Positions 1 to 11,624 of a DNA stretch of 64,000 nt are shown one piece after another (position 1 is the stretch's first letter; each line of letters opens with the position of its first letter). A model generated the notes under the pieces. That model was not told the DNA's origin and made no database searches. It worked only from the letters and a program-made list of their open reading frames with translations. This DNA comes from Dichotomocladium elegans (Eukaryota > Mucoromycota > Mucoromycetes > Mucorales > Lichtheimiaceae): assembly GCA_025716815.1 (NCBI GenBank), contig JAIXMN010000002.1, positions 1,674,001 to 1,738,000 on the forward strand, written 5' to 3'. The position numbers were made by a program, and so were the translations under genes.

Positions 1-545
1 GTGCTAGCCCCCAAGAGCCAACGCCTAGCAATTGCTGGTGGTTTGGTTGCTTTAGGCGTTGGCATTGCGTCTGCCATGTGCATGTATCCATGGAGGTAAG
101 GTGTTGGTTCTTCAAACGATATCAGAGGCCGGAGGGATCAAGCTGGCAAATGACCCACCCGGACGTCTGTATCTTAGATATATCGATAAGTTAATCCTCC
201 TCCGCGGTGGCAACCGTGTCAAACTGGTGACCCACGCACGATTCCTCGATTCGCACAAGTATAAAGAATATCCCATTGACCAGATGTTCTGCAAGCAAAA
301 AGTGCTCACGGGATTAGGTATGTTATCTATAAGAGCTCGACAGGTCGAAGGAAGTGTACGGGAACAACGCGAATGACATTTTTTTCTCAGGCCCAACAGG
401 CATTGACCCTTTGGGTAAGACCAACTCCTCCCACATTTTCCTGCGTGCTAAGGGCGAGCGCATGGCCTACATGTTGGATCGGAAAGGAAAATTCACAGAC
501 ACCAAGTTGTTTGATGGATTATGGTATAATCCAAGTGCGCGATAA
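1..545 (+). CDS. TMEM223-like mitochondrial membrane protein, 3' part (gene starts before the window)
   Basis: The first 95 bases read in frame as a hydrophobic helix rich in Gly, Ala and Val. The next coding block (about 128-301) contains a segment LILLRGGNRVKLVTHARF, and the last (about 351-545) ends with AYMLDRKGKFTDTKLFDG. A membrane helix, then an RxGG-V-L-T-H strand, then a C-terminal LDxxGxFxxTKLFD motif is the pattern of TMEM223, a mitochondrial inner-membrane protein linked to cytochrome c oxidase assembly; that role is known for animals and inferred here. Candidate introns are about 96-127 and 302-350. The first junction cannot be brought into phase with plain GT-AG sites, so a microexon or a sequence error is possible. 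The stop codon is at 543-545. The N-terminus lies outside the window. Confidence 0.6.
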
Positions 546-703
546 ATGGATATAGATATTTTATTAAGATGTGACATTACATTCCCGGGATGGGTGGTTT
601 GGTTTGCATGATTTAATGAGGTCAGATACGTGTGCAAAAATGATTGCCGAATGGATGGAAGTAGGAAGTAGGAAGGTAATATGAGAGAATAACCGAGTGT
701 TGG

Positions 704-910
704 TTATTCCATAGGATTGGTTTTTCCATCCTGTGGGCGTTTGACGCGACGCTCTTCCTTGTGTTGCTCGTAAGAGTCCTTGATATCCTCCTTAATGTCG
801 TGGAGTTTGTCGTGTATTTGCTGAAGATGGGTATGTTTGAAGCCGTCAATTGCATGTTTATCGCTGGTAGTACTGGGATATGTATTATGATGCGCTGTGG
901 ATGAATTCAT
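704..910 (-). CDS. small hypothetical protein, 68 aa
   Basis: A single uninterrupted frame, convergent with the TMEM223-like gene. The product is hydrophilic: an N-terminal Ser/Thr/His-rich part, then a charged, probably helical stretch (HDKLHDIKEDIKDSYEQHKE) and a basic end. A TATA-like ATATAAAAAG lies about 60 bases upstream of the ATG at about 969-978 on the minus strand. I do not recognise the family. The helical composition and the promoter-like sequence argue for a real small gene; its short length argues for caution. Confidence 0.35.
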   Translation of the reverse strand: MNSSTAHHNTYPSTTSDKHAIDGFKHTHLQQIHDKLHDIKEDIKDSYEQHKEERRVKRPQDGKTNPME

Positions 911-1293
911 AATCTTTGGATTTCAATCAACTGAAAGATAGCGTAAATAGGAAGCCATTGATTCCCTTTTTATATTTTTCCCTTCCCCTACCACTCATTT
1001 GGTGACGACATGTGTAACGGAATCGCCAATCTGCCCATGACGTCATGTGTTACCTGACGTTCTTTTAAATCGTTCGCTTGGCATAAAGAAACCAACTAAA
1101 GTCAACCTGTACTCAACTATAGATGACATGCATCCTGCTTTTCATGCTCAATCCAAGGATCCCACGGAACGCTGCACACATTGGTCTCTGTTAGATATAT
1201 CCATACCGTTTTTTTTCTTTACAGTGATAATACATTTTAAAGGTAAGGAGGGTAATACAACTAAAAAGGGGTAAAATAAAAGGTCAAAGGTTC
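911..1293. other. intergenic, no gene seen
   Basis: Short spacer between two minus-strand genes. It holds the TATA-like element of the small upstream ORF and the presumed 3' UTR of the acyl-CoA synthetase. No conserved coding was found. Confidence 0.6.
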
Positions 1294-3721
1294 CTACAAT
1301 TTCGCAAGAACAGCTGGCTTGGTAGAGGCAGACAAGTTGGCATAGAGCTCAGCAATCTGTTCCTTATAAAACTTGGCAGCTTGAGCACGCTTGATCTTGA
1401 GCGTAGGAGTGAGAATGTCGTTCTCAATAGTGAATGGTGACGATTCCAAGTAGATCGCTTTTAGGAATTCAAAACCACGGAGCTCGGCAGACTTGGCGAC
1501 CTTGTCGAGTTCGTCAAGGACAGCCTTTGTAACCTCGGGAATCTTGCATAATTCGGCAAAACCCAGGTTCTTTGCTGCGATCTCGGGCAGCTTGTGTGCG
1601 AGCAAGGTATTCAGGGCCTCCGGGTCGGGCACGAGGATACCGACCAGCTGGCTCTGGAGCGAGTCGCCATGGACGTATAACTGGGCTACAAGCGGGGACT
1701 TCGCATACGCGTTCTCGATTTTCTCAGGAGCAATGTACTCGCCCTGAGCAAGCTTAAAGATGTTCTTCTTCCGGTCGATAATGACAATACAGCCGTGTTC
1801 ATTAATCATCGCGATGTCGCCGCTGTGATAGAAACCCTCCTCGTCCAATGCTTCCCTCGTCTTCTCTTCATTCTTATAGTAGCCCATAAATATATTGGGG
1901 CCGCGCAGGCACAGCTCACCGCGCGGATAAGGATCAGTGGAAAGATACTCCATTTCAGGTACATCGACCAACTTGATCTCGTTACATGTGAAGGGAACGC
2001 CAATGTGACCTGCACGGTACTCGCCTTCGTTATGGACCGTCGAAGCGGCCGTCGTCTCTGTCGCGCCGTAACCCTCGCGGACGTCGCAACAGAGCGCGAC
2101 GCGCAGGAATTGCATCACATCCTTGCTAAGCGGGGCCGAGCCAGAGGACACGAAGCGGACACGGCCACCAAGTGCCTGTCTGACCTTGTTGAAGATGATA
2201 CGATCCCAGAACGGGTGAGTGTATCCACGGCCTGCTTCGAGGTTGGCAAGCTTTGCGGCCACAGCACGGCGAGCGAGAGCGCCTGTGAGGCCAGGAGCCT
2301 CAATAGTCTTTTGAACAATACTGGCATACACGCGGTTCAGCAAACGGGGAACAGAAGTGAAAACAGTAGGCTTCAGGATTTGAATGTCCTCGACAATCTT
2401 GGTGACGTCTCCACTGAAGAAACCAAGACGTGAACCGCGGATCAAGGTGGTCATGTCGACAAGTCGACCGAAGATATGGGCCAGGGGAAGGTAGGAGATG
2501 GACACATCATCATCCATAGACGGACCAAGATTAATCGAGGCAGCCGACACAGCAGCAACGATATTGCGGTGGGATAGCATAGCACCCTAAGTTAAATGTC
2601 ATTTCAATTTCCTGTTTCCATACCCACTATTGTCATTGCAATTGATAAGCCTGTATACCTTAGGGTCGCCTATGGATGCGATGGGTAAGTAACTAGTCCT
2701 TCGAGATCCATGCTCTCTGCGGTTTTCACCCCAATCCCACCGCTTATACTTTTACTTACCGGTGGTTCCACTGGTATACATGATAAAAGCGAGATCCTCT
2801 GGTTTAGGGTGATTGAATGAGCGACGGTTCTTCTTTCCGGCGGCTTCAATGGCAGCCATGTCCATCAACAAAACATTCTTCTCTGCTGCCCAGGCCTTGA
2901 TGATGGCGCTCTTAGACGCAGCCCCTGTGCCGGGCGCTACGCCATCCTCAAGGGTGTCCATGGAAATAATGCAGCGCAGGGTCGGAAGCTTGTGCTTAAG
3001 TTTAAGTAGATCTGCAACGTGGTCAGCCGAACAGACGATTGTCTCCAGTTCGACATGATTCACAATAAATTCCACAGTATCCGGACCAAGTGTGTCGTAA
3101 AGAGCAACCGAGAAAAGACCATAGGCTGCGCAGGCAAGATCCGTGATGGTCCATTCGGGGCGATTCACAGCCCAAATGCCGATGGGAACTTGACGTGTGC
3201 GAGGATCATTCAGCGTGTGATTTATGACGTTCATCAGGCCGGAGCCAAAGTTCGTGATGCGATGGTTGACTTGACGGTAGGTCTGCCAGACATACTGGCC
3301 GCGCTCGCCGGTCTTTTCGTTTATAATAGGGCGGTAACCGAGGCAAGGACGGTCACGAGAAATCTTCATACCTTAGCCAGCGGAGGTCGAGAAGGAGGAA
3401 TGTTAGCATACTTAGTGCCCAAACAGCGACGCATCGTTAAAAGGCTCTCAGCGTCAGAGAAGTGTGTTATCATTATACCTGCATGGAAAAGGTCGTACAT
3501 CGTCTTTATCTTTGGGCTGACCGTTTCAACAAGCTCAGAACGAGCAGTAGTTCGATAGACACCTAATCGTTTTTATGTTTTTGATTGGCATGTGATCAGA
3601 ATCGGGAATGCAATAACATAAAGAAATGCACAACGCGTAAGGGTGAAATACCTGTCTGTCCGGGTTTTCTGGTACCCGGAAGCTCAACCATTTGCTTTTC
3701 AAGATTAATGGTGGTGGGCAT
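1294..3721 (-). CDS. FAA: long-chain acyl-CoA synthetase (FAA family), five exons, 689 aa
   Basis: Activates long-chain fatty acids with ATP and CoA to acyl-CoA. Exons on the minus strand: 3721-3652, 3562-3479, 3371-2760, 2669-2659 and 2586-1294. They sum to 690 codons, and all introns are GT-AG. The N-terminus reads MPTTINLEKQMVELPGTRK. The P-loop motif YTSGTTGDPKGAMLSH lies at about residues 251-265 and is completed by the 11-nt exon 2659-2669, which supplies GDPK. Further hallmarks are GYGATETT near residue 430, YHSGDIA, and the fatty-acyl-CoA-synthetase region RKKNIFKLAQGEYIAPEKIE near residue 535. The length fits fungal Faa1/Faa4/Faa2 proteins (about 690-740 aa). No signal peptide is obvious; the C-terminal AKL is not a canonical SKL, but it could be a weak peroxisomal PTS1. 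The start was chosen because it joins in frame to the next exon and precedes the family N-terminus. Confidence 0.95.
2659..2669 (-). other. 11-nt microexon of the acyl-CoA synthetase gene
   Basis: On the minus strand GCGACCCTAAG is preceded by ...CATCCATAG and followed by GTATAC. Its flanking introns are 2670-2759 (GTAAGT...TAG) and 2587-2658 (GTATAC...TTAG). It completes codons for G-D-P-K of the invariant TSGTTGDPKG loop. Skipping it would delete the catalytic loop and shift the frame. Confidence 0.9.
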
Positions 3722-4611
3722 GGTGGTAATAGTAGCACGTAATAATAAGGAACGATGTGTTTCTATCCCCGCAGAAAAGACGTGAAAGAGAAACGGTGGG
3801 GTAAAAAAGGGAAGCACATTGGTCAACGATCGAAAATCAAATAAATCTGTCTAGTATATTGAAAGGCCGACATCTATTTCGCTTTGGTCATCTGTTCTAA
3901 CATTCGCGCTGTACCATGTGAACTTCTCCCCGGTATTCAAACGCTGTTCACCTATGTGCACACCCGTAAGTGTATGCTTAAGAATTAGAAAATGATTCTA
4001 GTAAAGCCGTTGGATCGGTCAAGCCGCCATATGGCGAAAACTTCGTCTATCTTTTTTATCAATACGCGAGATATCTGCAGCAAATAAGATGAATCCGGCC
4101 ATGATACAGGTTGCTTGGGTTGTATCATTTACATTGAGGATCCTGCTCGCAAACAACGATGATAGGCTATTTCATTGAGCAACGGCAAAGCGTGGGAGAT
4201 TGGACCTATTCTGTGATACAAGCTGACACCGTGACATCAGACCAACGCCTGTAACTCGGCTGAATAGCTGGGAACAGGTACATGGTAGTATCAGGATGCG
4301 AGCTTGGTTGAGTATACATCGTGGCTTTCTGTGAGCGTGCGGTACTTAGTTCTGGCAATACTGATTACGTGATTGAGTTTAAAATTACACACCAGTTGTT
4401 CCACTGGTCAATTTTACATCTGCCCTTCACAAAAAACCACATAGTGCGTTTGACTGCCTGGTTGATGAAAAAACACATGGATAAGCATAGATCAAATATT
4501 CGCAGCAATTAATCAAACATTAGACCACATTCACACGTGATACGAGCCTTCAAAATGACAAAATACAAATCCCAGTAAATGTTTTTGTACAAAATGTACA
4601 GTTGTTATGGA
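3722..4611. other. upstream region of the acyl-CoA synthetase; no gene seen
   Basis: AT-rich sequence without a convincing frame. The longest frame is 63 codons (4321-4512) and has no family features. It presumably contains the acyl-CoA synthetase promoter; no clear TATA box was identified. Confidence 0.5.
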
Positions 4612-4613
4612 TA

Positions 4614-4766
4614 CTGTAGCCATCCATTATAATTATATCCTTGGTTCCCACCAAATCATATCACTATATTGGAATTATCCCTACCCAGGCAATATGGTGC
4701 CGTAAAAATTGTATCACTATAGTGAAATATCATTGCAATGAATATCATTATAACAGGCGGCCACTG
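4614..4766. mobile_element. MITE copy A (153 bp, TA target duplication)
   Basis: Flanked by TA (4612-4613 and 4767-4768). Left end CTGTAGCCATCC and right end GGCGGCCACTG are imperfect inverted repeats. The interior has TCACTATA-type repeats. It aligns along its whole length with the element at 52691-52862: both share TTATA-CCT-GGTTCC near the left and the GGCCA-TG right end. TA duplications and CACTATAA repeats are typical of non-autonomous Tc1/pogo-type elements. It codes for nothing. Confidence 0.8.
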
Positions 4767-4768
4767 TA

Positions 4769-7700
4769 TCTCTCATTGTTCTGCCCAAAGTAGAGCATCT
4801 CATAAAGTGGAGAACCCAACATCTTTGACATTGATGCGTGTGTGCTAAGCATAACCATGCAGTCAGTAAGTTGTCCTTGCTCGCACCGAGGTCAAAGATG
4901 GCAAAATAGGAGTTGTTCTTGCCTAGAAATTCATGCTCTAGAAATATCTCTTTTTACGAACACTAACAGAACCATGTAGCTGACGTAGAAGTATATTCTT
5001 TTTAAACTGCTTTTCCCATAAAGAACGCCTGTGTAGCCTATTTTGCAAAGGATAATGCTGTGTCTGTTGTTGTGAATACCCCTAATGAAGGGGATACAGA
5101 CATTCCGATAAAAGAAGTAAGGTCCTAGCATAATACCCAACGTACAGTGACTAATGCAAGTTTAGATTTTTCAATTTGGCGTTTTAGAAAGTTCGGGTGC
5201 ATCAGCTGCAGCAAAGCAATAAGAAATGCGTGACCATCCATCAAAGCAAATGGATTTTACCGTATGAAAGTGATCCCTGACAACGCTTTAAGAAGCATAG
5301 AACCAGCGCTTCATATCTATTTTTATTATGTGCATGAGTCTAATTTTATAATACGTCAATGAAAATTCATCCATTATCCTAGATCAACTTACGAACCAAC
5401 TGACCCAGAGATTCGACGTCTGAAATGTCCAAAGGTAACTTGTACATGCAATCAAATTGAATACAGCTTCTCATTAAATAGCACTAGATTAATTCGTGAA
5501 TACAAAGAATCGCACAATAGTTTTAAAATGACTTTTATGGGAGTGTCTAACCGGAAATAGCTGGAACTGGCTCTAGAAACAATATATTCCTTAATACATC
5601 CGGATACTATATTATCATGAAACTTGGAGTGGCGTGGTTCGAGAAACGGAACATTTCTAGCAAATTAGAGTGTCAAGATCAAAGCAAGGAAACTGTAATG
5701 GATATTATCCTTGGTATCTTAGTGCTGCAGTAGAATAAGCCAGATGAGTACTATATATCTGCACCAATCCAATGGTCACTTTCATCGCGTAGGCTGCCAA
5801 CGACCGTCCCTTTTTTCGATTATTACCTGTCTGTGCATTTCCCTCTGGTTATCAACAATAGTCTCAGTAGTACTGTATGCATGAAGTTTCATCATCGGTA
5901 TATATTTTCAACAAGATGCGTCAAGCGTTCATATAAGATTCAACAGCAACCACACTGGAATTCTTCGGCCATATTAGCGAGGATGATAAGCTTATGTTCT
6001 GCAGCCTAAAAAAGGGCAACAGAAGTCAAGCTTTGATACAAGGAATATTTGAGTGTTAACAGCGCAATAAACGGACGCGATATCCCCAATCCATTAATCC
6101 CGCTCATATGACCTGCTCTCTCGTATCTTCGATAACTGCGCTAGCTATTGGAATTGATGTCTTTGAAGCCATTGGATTGGGATGAGGACATGGATAAATG
6201 GACATGTATGTATTATATCTGCGTGGAAGGGCCAAATAACTCAATGGATTCCCTTTGGCGGGTTCTAGCAGCGGAAGCAAGAGTTTGTGGGTTTGTTTTT
6301 TATTTTTCGCAGCTGGTACATCTCCTTCAGATAATCCACTACCGTTGTAATATCATCATCTATATCTATATTATCTATCGTATCTGTATCAAAGAATTAG
6401 GTATAAATATTAAGCAGTAAAATGCACAATAAAAGGCAGTTCTACAGTATTTCGTACCACTCAGCTCCATTACAGTCATGAAACGAAGTGCAACAGACAA
6501 CTGATTGCGCACTGTTCGGCTTCCAGGTGCAGGTCAACTATCTTTCTTTCCCGCGGCAGTCCTTCCACTAGTTCTCTCTCTCCATTTGCCATGGCTTCTC
6601 TCGTCCCCTCCAGTGTTGCTCTGCAAAACCACTACCGGCTTTCAACTTCTTGTGCGATTGCCTTCGTGATTCTACCGCAGATCCTCCCCCCTCCAGTGTG
6701 CTTTTTCCGCGCCGATAATCATCGACACAAACATGGTTAAAACTGTGGGCATGGGTAAAAATAAAAACATATCGAATGGATTGTTTTTTTGTTGATGTAA
6801 CAATTTTACAATATCCAACTTCTCCTTTCTTGAAAATATAGCAGAATCAGTTAGCAATACGCCTCTTCGCTCCTCAATGCAATGGCTCCCTAGAGAGAGA
6901 GAGAGAGAGGGTTTGCGAAACGCTGTAAGCACTATCATACCGAGAAGCTATTGCGCCATTGGGTCGATATTCCCATCAACGATAGAAAAAGGAACTGCTT
7001 CGCACAACCATCAGTCAACGCCTTTATGTTAATCATAAAGCCTCATACGGCTTTTCAACATACATTAACAATACATCTCTCGGGATACTATATCAAAAAA
7101 TCAGTATACTTTGGCTGCTTATTTTCCCAGAGGCTCGAGCGATTTAAACGTCTATATTTTTAGAAAAGGACTTGAAGGAATGACGATATTCTCGTTCATT
7201 CCGTAACTAAAGAAAGCATTTTATGGTACTCCATATGAGACACATGCGCACATAGCCCGATCGTCTTATATGTACATAATTCACTTTCAACTAAGTTTGC
7301 AAGGACGAAGATCTGGGGTAAAATGCTTCCTTTATCGACGGATAGAAGCATTCCCTCTAAAGGCTGCACTATCACCCAATGTCGCTGCTGTCTGCTGTAG
7401 TAGTGTGATCAGACGATGCTTCTAAGAGAGAATTCGTGAATTCTTTTCTTTTCCCGAAGATCATTGTCTGTTCGTACACTACAATATCTATGCAAAGAGT
7501 ATGAATTAGTCCAAGGAATTAAAGCAGCTTAGATGTTTCCTTGGACCTGGGGCCTTGAACGTGGGTGATATATGTGTAAGGAAGGCATTGTAATGTCTAT
7601 GGTGCATACTGTTTTAGACCATGAAACTTTATTTTGTCTCCAAACGATATGTCGCAGATAAATACACGGATTGATATACAGTAGATCAGGAGATGAGATA

Positions 7701-8335
7701 TTTTTTGGGGTGGAGTTTTTTGGAACTGCTTGAGGGAATAAGCATTAAAACTGCTGACAGAGTCATATGGCGCTCGACAGCACAAGAACATTAAAAAATC
7801 TGGACGATATTTCTCACTGCGAAATCTGGCGCAAAATTTGGGAGATGAGGTCCCTAGGGAGGATCTGCGAATAACCTTGCACAGTTTCTCCAAGAAATCG
7901 TGAGGTCATCTATTTGGATGCGTAGCATGGGTATCTCACATTCGAGGTTGGGGTTCATTAAAACACGATCTGTAAATCAGATCATAAAAATGTAATCTTT
8001 GTTGGAAAACAATTGAAATCTGGCTTTTTACATCTTACAGAAAACTATTATTAAATAACAATAACAGTCACCGCAATAATTATAGATAGGCCGTAACCGC
8101 ATCACAAAACAATAAGAGAAGCGACTTGCGGTTACAAGTTGTATATATATGTTATTAGAATAAACGCGCAGTCCTTCTACCAAGGTCATGCAGCTGTCTA
8201 ATCCATAAATCAACAAGCATCAACTACCTTTGTAAGTGTCTTGGATCACTTCGCAAATAACATAAGCTGATTGCTCTTAGGATAGTTGAGCGAGTCGGTT
8301 TATAACTTGTTTCTATTTCTTATTCAGACTGATAA
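4769..8335. other. gene-poor AT-rich region; no gene supported
   Basis: About 3.6 kb without a frame that looks protein-coding. There is one weak possibility: an ATG at 6591 after a pyrimidine-rich stretch opens a frame of about 50 codons (MASLVPSS...) with no recognised family. A GA microsatellite lies at 6893-6909. Frames of 60-98 codons (for example 6148-6420 and 7597-7893) have low-complexity or AT-driven composition. I see no RNA gene. Confidence 0.5.
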
Positions 8336-8530
8336 GGGCATCAACATTCACAAGTTGATAGTCATCAGTACTCACAAACGCACTCTTCACCAACACTCAC
8401 AAATGCGCACTGACCAACGCCCACAGCCTTAAACGTATCTAACTGACAAGTGCACAGTCATCAACGCTCACAAGTGCACATTCAACAACACGTACAGACG
8501 CACACTCACCAACACTCATAGACGCACTTT
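8336..8530. repeat. degenerate tandem repeat, ACTCACAA-YGCACA type
   Basis: A series of imperfect units built from CAACACTCACAAATGCGCACTG-like words, for example CTCACAAACGCACT, CTCACAAATGCGCA, CTCACAAGTGCACA and CTCATAGACGCACT. The spacing is about 30 bases. It looks like an old minisatellite decayed by substitution. Confidence 0.65.
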
Positions 8531-10630
8531 TGCTGGCACTCGCTGACACACATATCGATATCGATGCTGGTGATGAGATGGATACTCAAGATATGCCAAC
8601 GCTCATACTGACACCGACTCAGATGATGGTATTGAAGCTTGTGATGAAAGCACTATGCGAGAGTCCGCTCACATGCCGTCCTACTATCGACTGGATAGAC
8701 TATTGCTTCATGACATCGAGGTACGGTACTTTAAGACTGAAACGACACCGCTATGCGCAGGATGAGATTGTTCTGCGCGTATACGAGACCGACGCATTGA
8801 AAATTGAGACAAAGTGAGTTGGTGGTCCGGAGGCGGCAGGTGTGTGGGAAGCGTGTAGGTATACCAGCCGCATAACTCATAAGGGATTTGTATTATTTCT
8901 GTAATGACCGCATTGTATTAGCGTTGATCAACAGCATGAAGAATACCAGAGGCAAGCGATATATGGGCGAAGCGGGCCAACCGATGGGTGAGATGTATCT
9001 GAACAGGCTGGAGAGAGACAATACAACTAACTGCATTGGCTCTAGAAACATTGAACAATGGTGTTCCAGGAATCAAGCATCAGAGCATCTGCGATCAGGA
9101 CATGGATCGAAACATACGCACAGAGAAACGAAAGGCAACGGACGAATGCCGCATCGAGTTCCTGGAAGAAACAGAAGTCCCCGAGGGATATCCTTCCAAA
9201 GAAGCGAAGAAAAGGCGGCAGTCGATGGTAAGAGCCTCTGACAGAGAATCTAGCGAGTGGTTTTTAACCGTTCTTTTCATTATGGAATAGCACCATTATA
9301 TAAAATCCTTCCTCCCTAGTTACTAGCAATAAATTTCACGATTCGCCTTTAAAGCTGCTTCTTCTCCTGCGAATGATACATAAAAGCTAATTTTCTTGGC
9401 ATATGTGCGGTTGGGGCCTACACGGAGGTGGGCGGCTTAGTTGCATGCGAAGGCGCGGCATACAACGGGCAATGCGAAAGCACTGGGTGGCTGAGGTGTG
9501 ATACCCCTGACCACCCATGGAGATCTGCAACAAAGAGTCTTGTTCCATTGCAGAGCCCCGTATCAAGATTGAGATTGCGAGCTTCAAGTCCAGAGGATGT
9601 GGAGACATTCCTGGGCACGTCAGATTATGAAGCAACTCAACGGGATATCGTGCATTGGCTGCATCAAGGCTGTCAGCGTCTGCAATACGCTCTCAAAAAA
9701 AACAATACGTATTCGTAGTGTTAGTTTCAGATGTGGTTGGTATTCAACTAACACGAGCAAGAAGTATTAGATCGATACGGTGCCCACTGTTGCTCTATCT
9801 CTTACCTTCAGCCTTCACAACTTTCTCTGTCGGCAACGATTGTACGACGTTTTACTTCTCCAAAGAGGCAGCATACACATCACTTTGCTTGATATAGGCG
9901 TATACTTATTGTCGTTATTGAAGCGGTTGCAGTAGGACGCAATATTATGCAATGAAATGACAAATGCTTTGTGTAACTCATGCGATCCGTGCTTTTGCAA
10001 TTCAAAACTCTGTTTCTCTACTATTTGTGGTAATGAATGATGAAACTTTGATTCTATCTGCAATGGACGTCTTACCGTGTGAACCTATAATGTGACATGC
10101 TTCACATGATCGTCATGGGTTAAGGGCGCCGATGTTGTGTTCGTCACTCGTACATTATGCAAAAGGAAGTATCGGAAGTTGTAACTACCTATACAGAATG
10201 TCGTCCACATTGAACAAGAAAACTTCGAAACCATTGGACCCGAAGGATATTCGGGTGCTTGACTTACTCATGTTATCGGCGCCCCTCACCTACCGAGAGC
10301 CGGTCGTGTTCATATCGAGTTTTGCTGAGCCTTTTTCTCACTTATACGGAAATATTTCTAGTACAATGCGACCTCTGAAGTGAGGGTCCCCGATGTTGGC
10401 CTCAGATAAGAATATATACGGCAACAACGATGGGTATAATGTACCCCGTTCTCCAAAATTGAAGTCGCATCTTAGCAATTCAGAGGATCACAAAATAGAG
10501 TACGTGTTTTCCCCCATAAATCTTTATATCGACTTGCATTTTATTCGAATCTAATACCTTCTGTCGTTTATAGATTGACCAATCGCGCCCGTACTTAATG
10601 AGCCGACTGGTAAGCCAAAATATAAAGGGA
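8531..10630 (+). other. unrecognised, probably decayed coding sequence
   Basis: Several plus-strand stretches have protein-like composition but no joinable gene model: 8541-8817 (a Thr/Asp-rich N-terminus, then YRLDRLLLHDIEVRYF in one frame and EIVLRVYETDALKIETK in another), 9036-9290 (IEFLEETEVPEGYPSKEAKK) and 9428-9718. Frames change without splice signals. The stretch ends directly in a copy of the Fanzor element right end (10632-10744), so it may be the remains of an inserted element. No domain was recognised. Confidence 0.35.
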
Positions 10631-10631
10631 A

Positions 10632-10744
10632 TGTTTTCTGTTGACTAACAAAGTCTTTTGCCTGTTGATACGACAATTTCGTATTACTTTATACGACATT
10701 TTCTAAATCTTGTATACGAATTTGATTTTGGAAAACAAATATAT
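10632..10744 (+). mobile_element. solo right end related to the Fanzor-carrying element
   Basis: Starts with GTTTTCTGTTGACTAACA and continues with ATACGAC, ATACGACATTTT, CTTGTATACGAATTTGATTTT and finally AAATATATA. The same series occurs at 55434-55590 (TTTTCTGCTGACTAACA, ATACGAC, TGCGACATTTTTCTTGT, GTTTACGAAATT). No intact Fanzor or hairpin scaffold remains next to it, so this is a remnant. Confidence 0.75.
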
Positions 10745-11624
10745 AATCTTTCTCACGTATCCTGTCGTCGTGATGCTGCTTTTCTTAAACCAGCAAGGTG
10801 ATTTAGCAGCATTGGGCGTTGACTGGGATGATTAGTATCCAGTTTTGTGTTCTGTATCTCGACACATTTCCTTTTTGCTTCAATGCGAGTATTGAGCCCG
10901 GTATGTTTAGCCTTGAGTTCCATCTTATCTGTAATAAAGAAAAGGGGCATATGCAAGTTTCGAAACAGAATTCTGTTCTATTTCGTTTCATATTGTGAGG
11001 ATAAACGTGCACTTCGCTTGCATTCTTATAATATAACCGGTGCGATTTTCATAGCCAACTATAACAAAAGCTGGACCGGTTGCGTGCGGCAGGAAACATC
11101 CCTATCTCTCAATCGTTTAATGTTGCATATTAGAGCCCCACCCCCATAATTCCAATGCCCCTGTTCGGTCTGGTACCGACCCCTTCCCATGCGAATGAAG
11201 CAGGGGTTGGATAACAAAGGATTCGGTTGTGTGCAAGACAGCTCGAGTGGATTAAAGCAAGAATGCTCTAAAAAGGCAGATTCTACTTATTTAGAATATC
11301 TCACGCTTTTCTCTTTTCTTATTTGTGTGCTTCTGAAGTCCGATTTGGGCGTGTGTGTGGGGACCACGGCTGCCAGCAGCAAACGATGTCCGCTGTGGAG
11401 CGGACAGTGTCTAATCCTCACCTCTCGCGCAGCTTTTCATCACTCCCAAAACAAGCAATAAGTTCCAAAGGTAGTATCCGCAACATCTTGTTCCCCGTCC
11501 ACCCTCTCTATTCGGAGCACGGAACTCCGTCTTGCTGCAGCATATTTCAACGCTTTCTTTTCGTTTGACGCGTTTTATCGCTGCTGGTCTTACGTGTAAT
11601 TGACCATCTCATATTCACAGCACC
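10745..11624. other. upstream region of the aminopeptidase gene
   Basis: No supported coding. Contains the presumed promoter of the M1 aminopeptidase. The 5' leader just before the ATG at 11625 is unremarkable (ATTCACAGCACCATGG, a good start context). Confidence 0.5.

Noticed and set aside
1795..2433. 212-codon plus-strand frame
   Set aside because: Exactly antisense to the conserved last exon of the acyl-CoA synthetase; no family features of its own.
8336..8530. CRISPR-like array
   Set aside because: Units are degenerate and contiguous with no unique spacers, and the genome is eukaryotic.
9428..9718. 96-codon frame that might be a gene
   Set aside because: No start context, no family, and other frames of the same stretch look equally protein-like; treated as decayed sequence.
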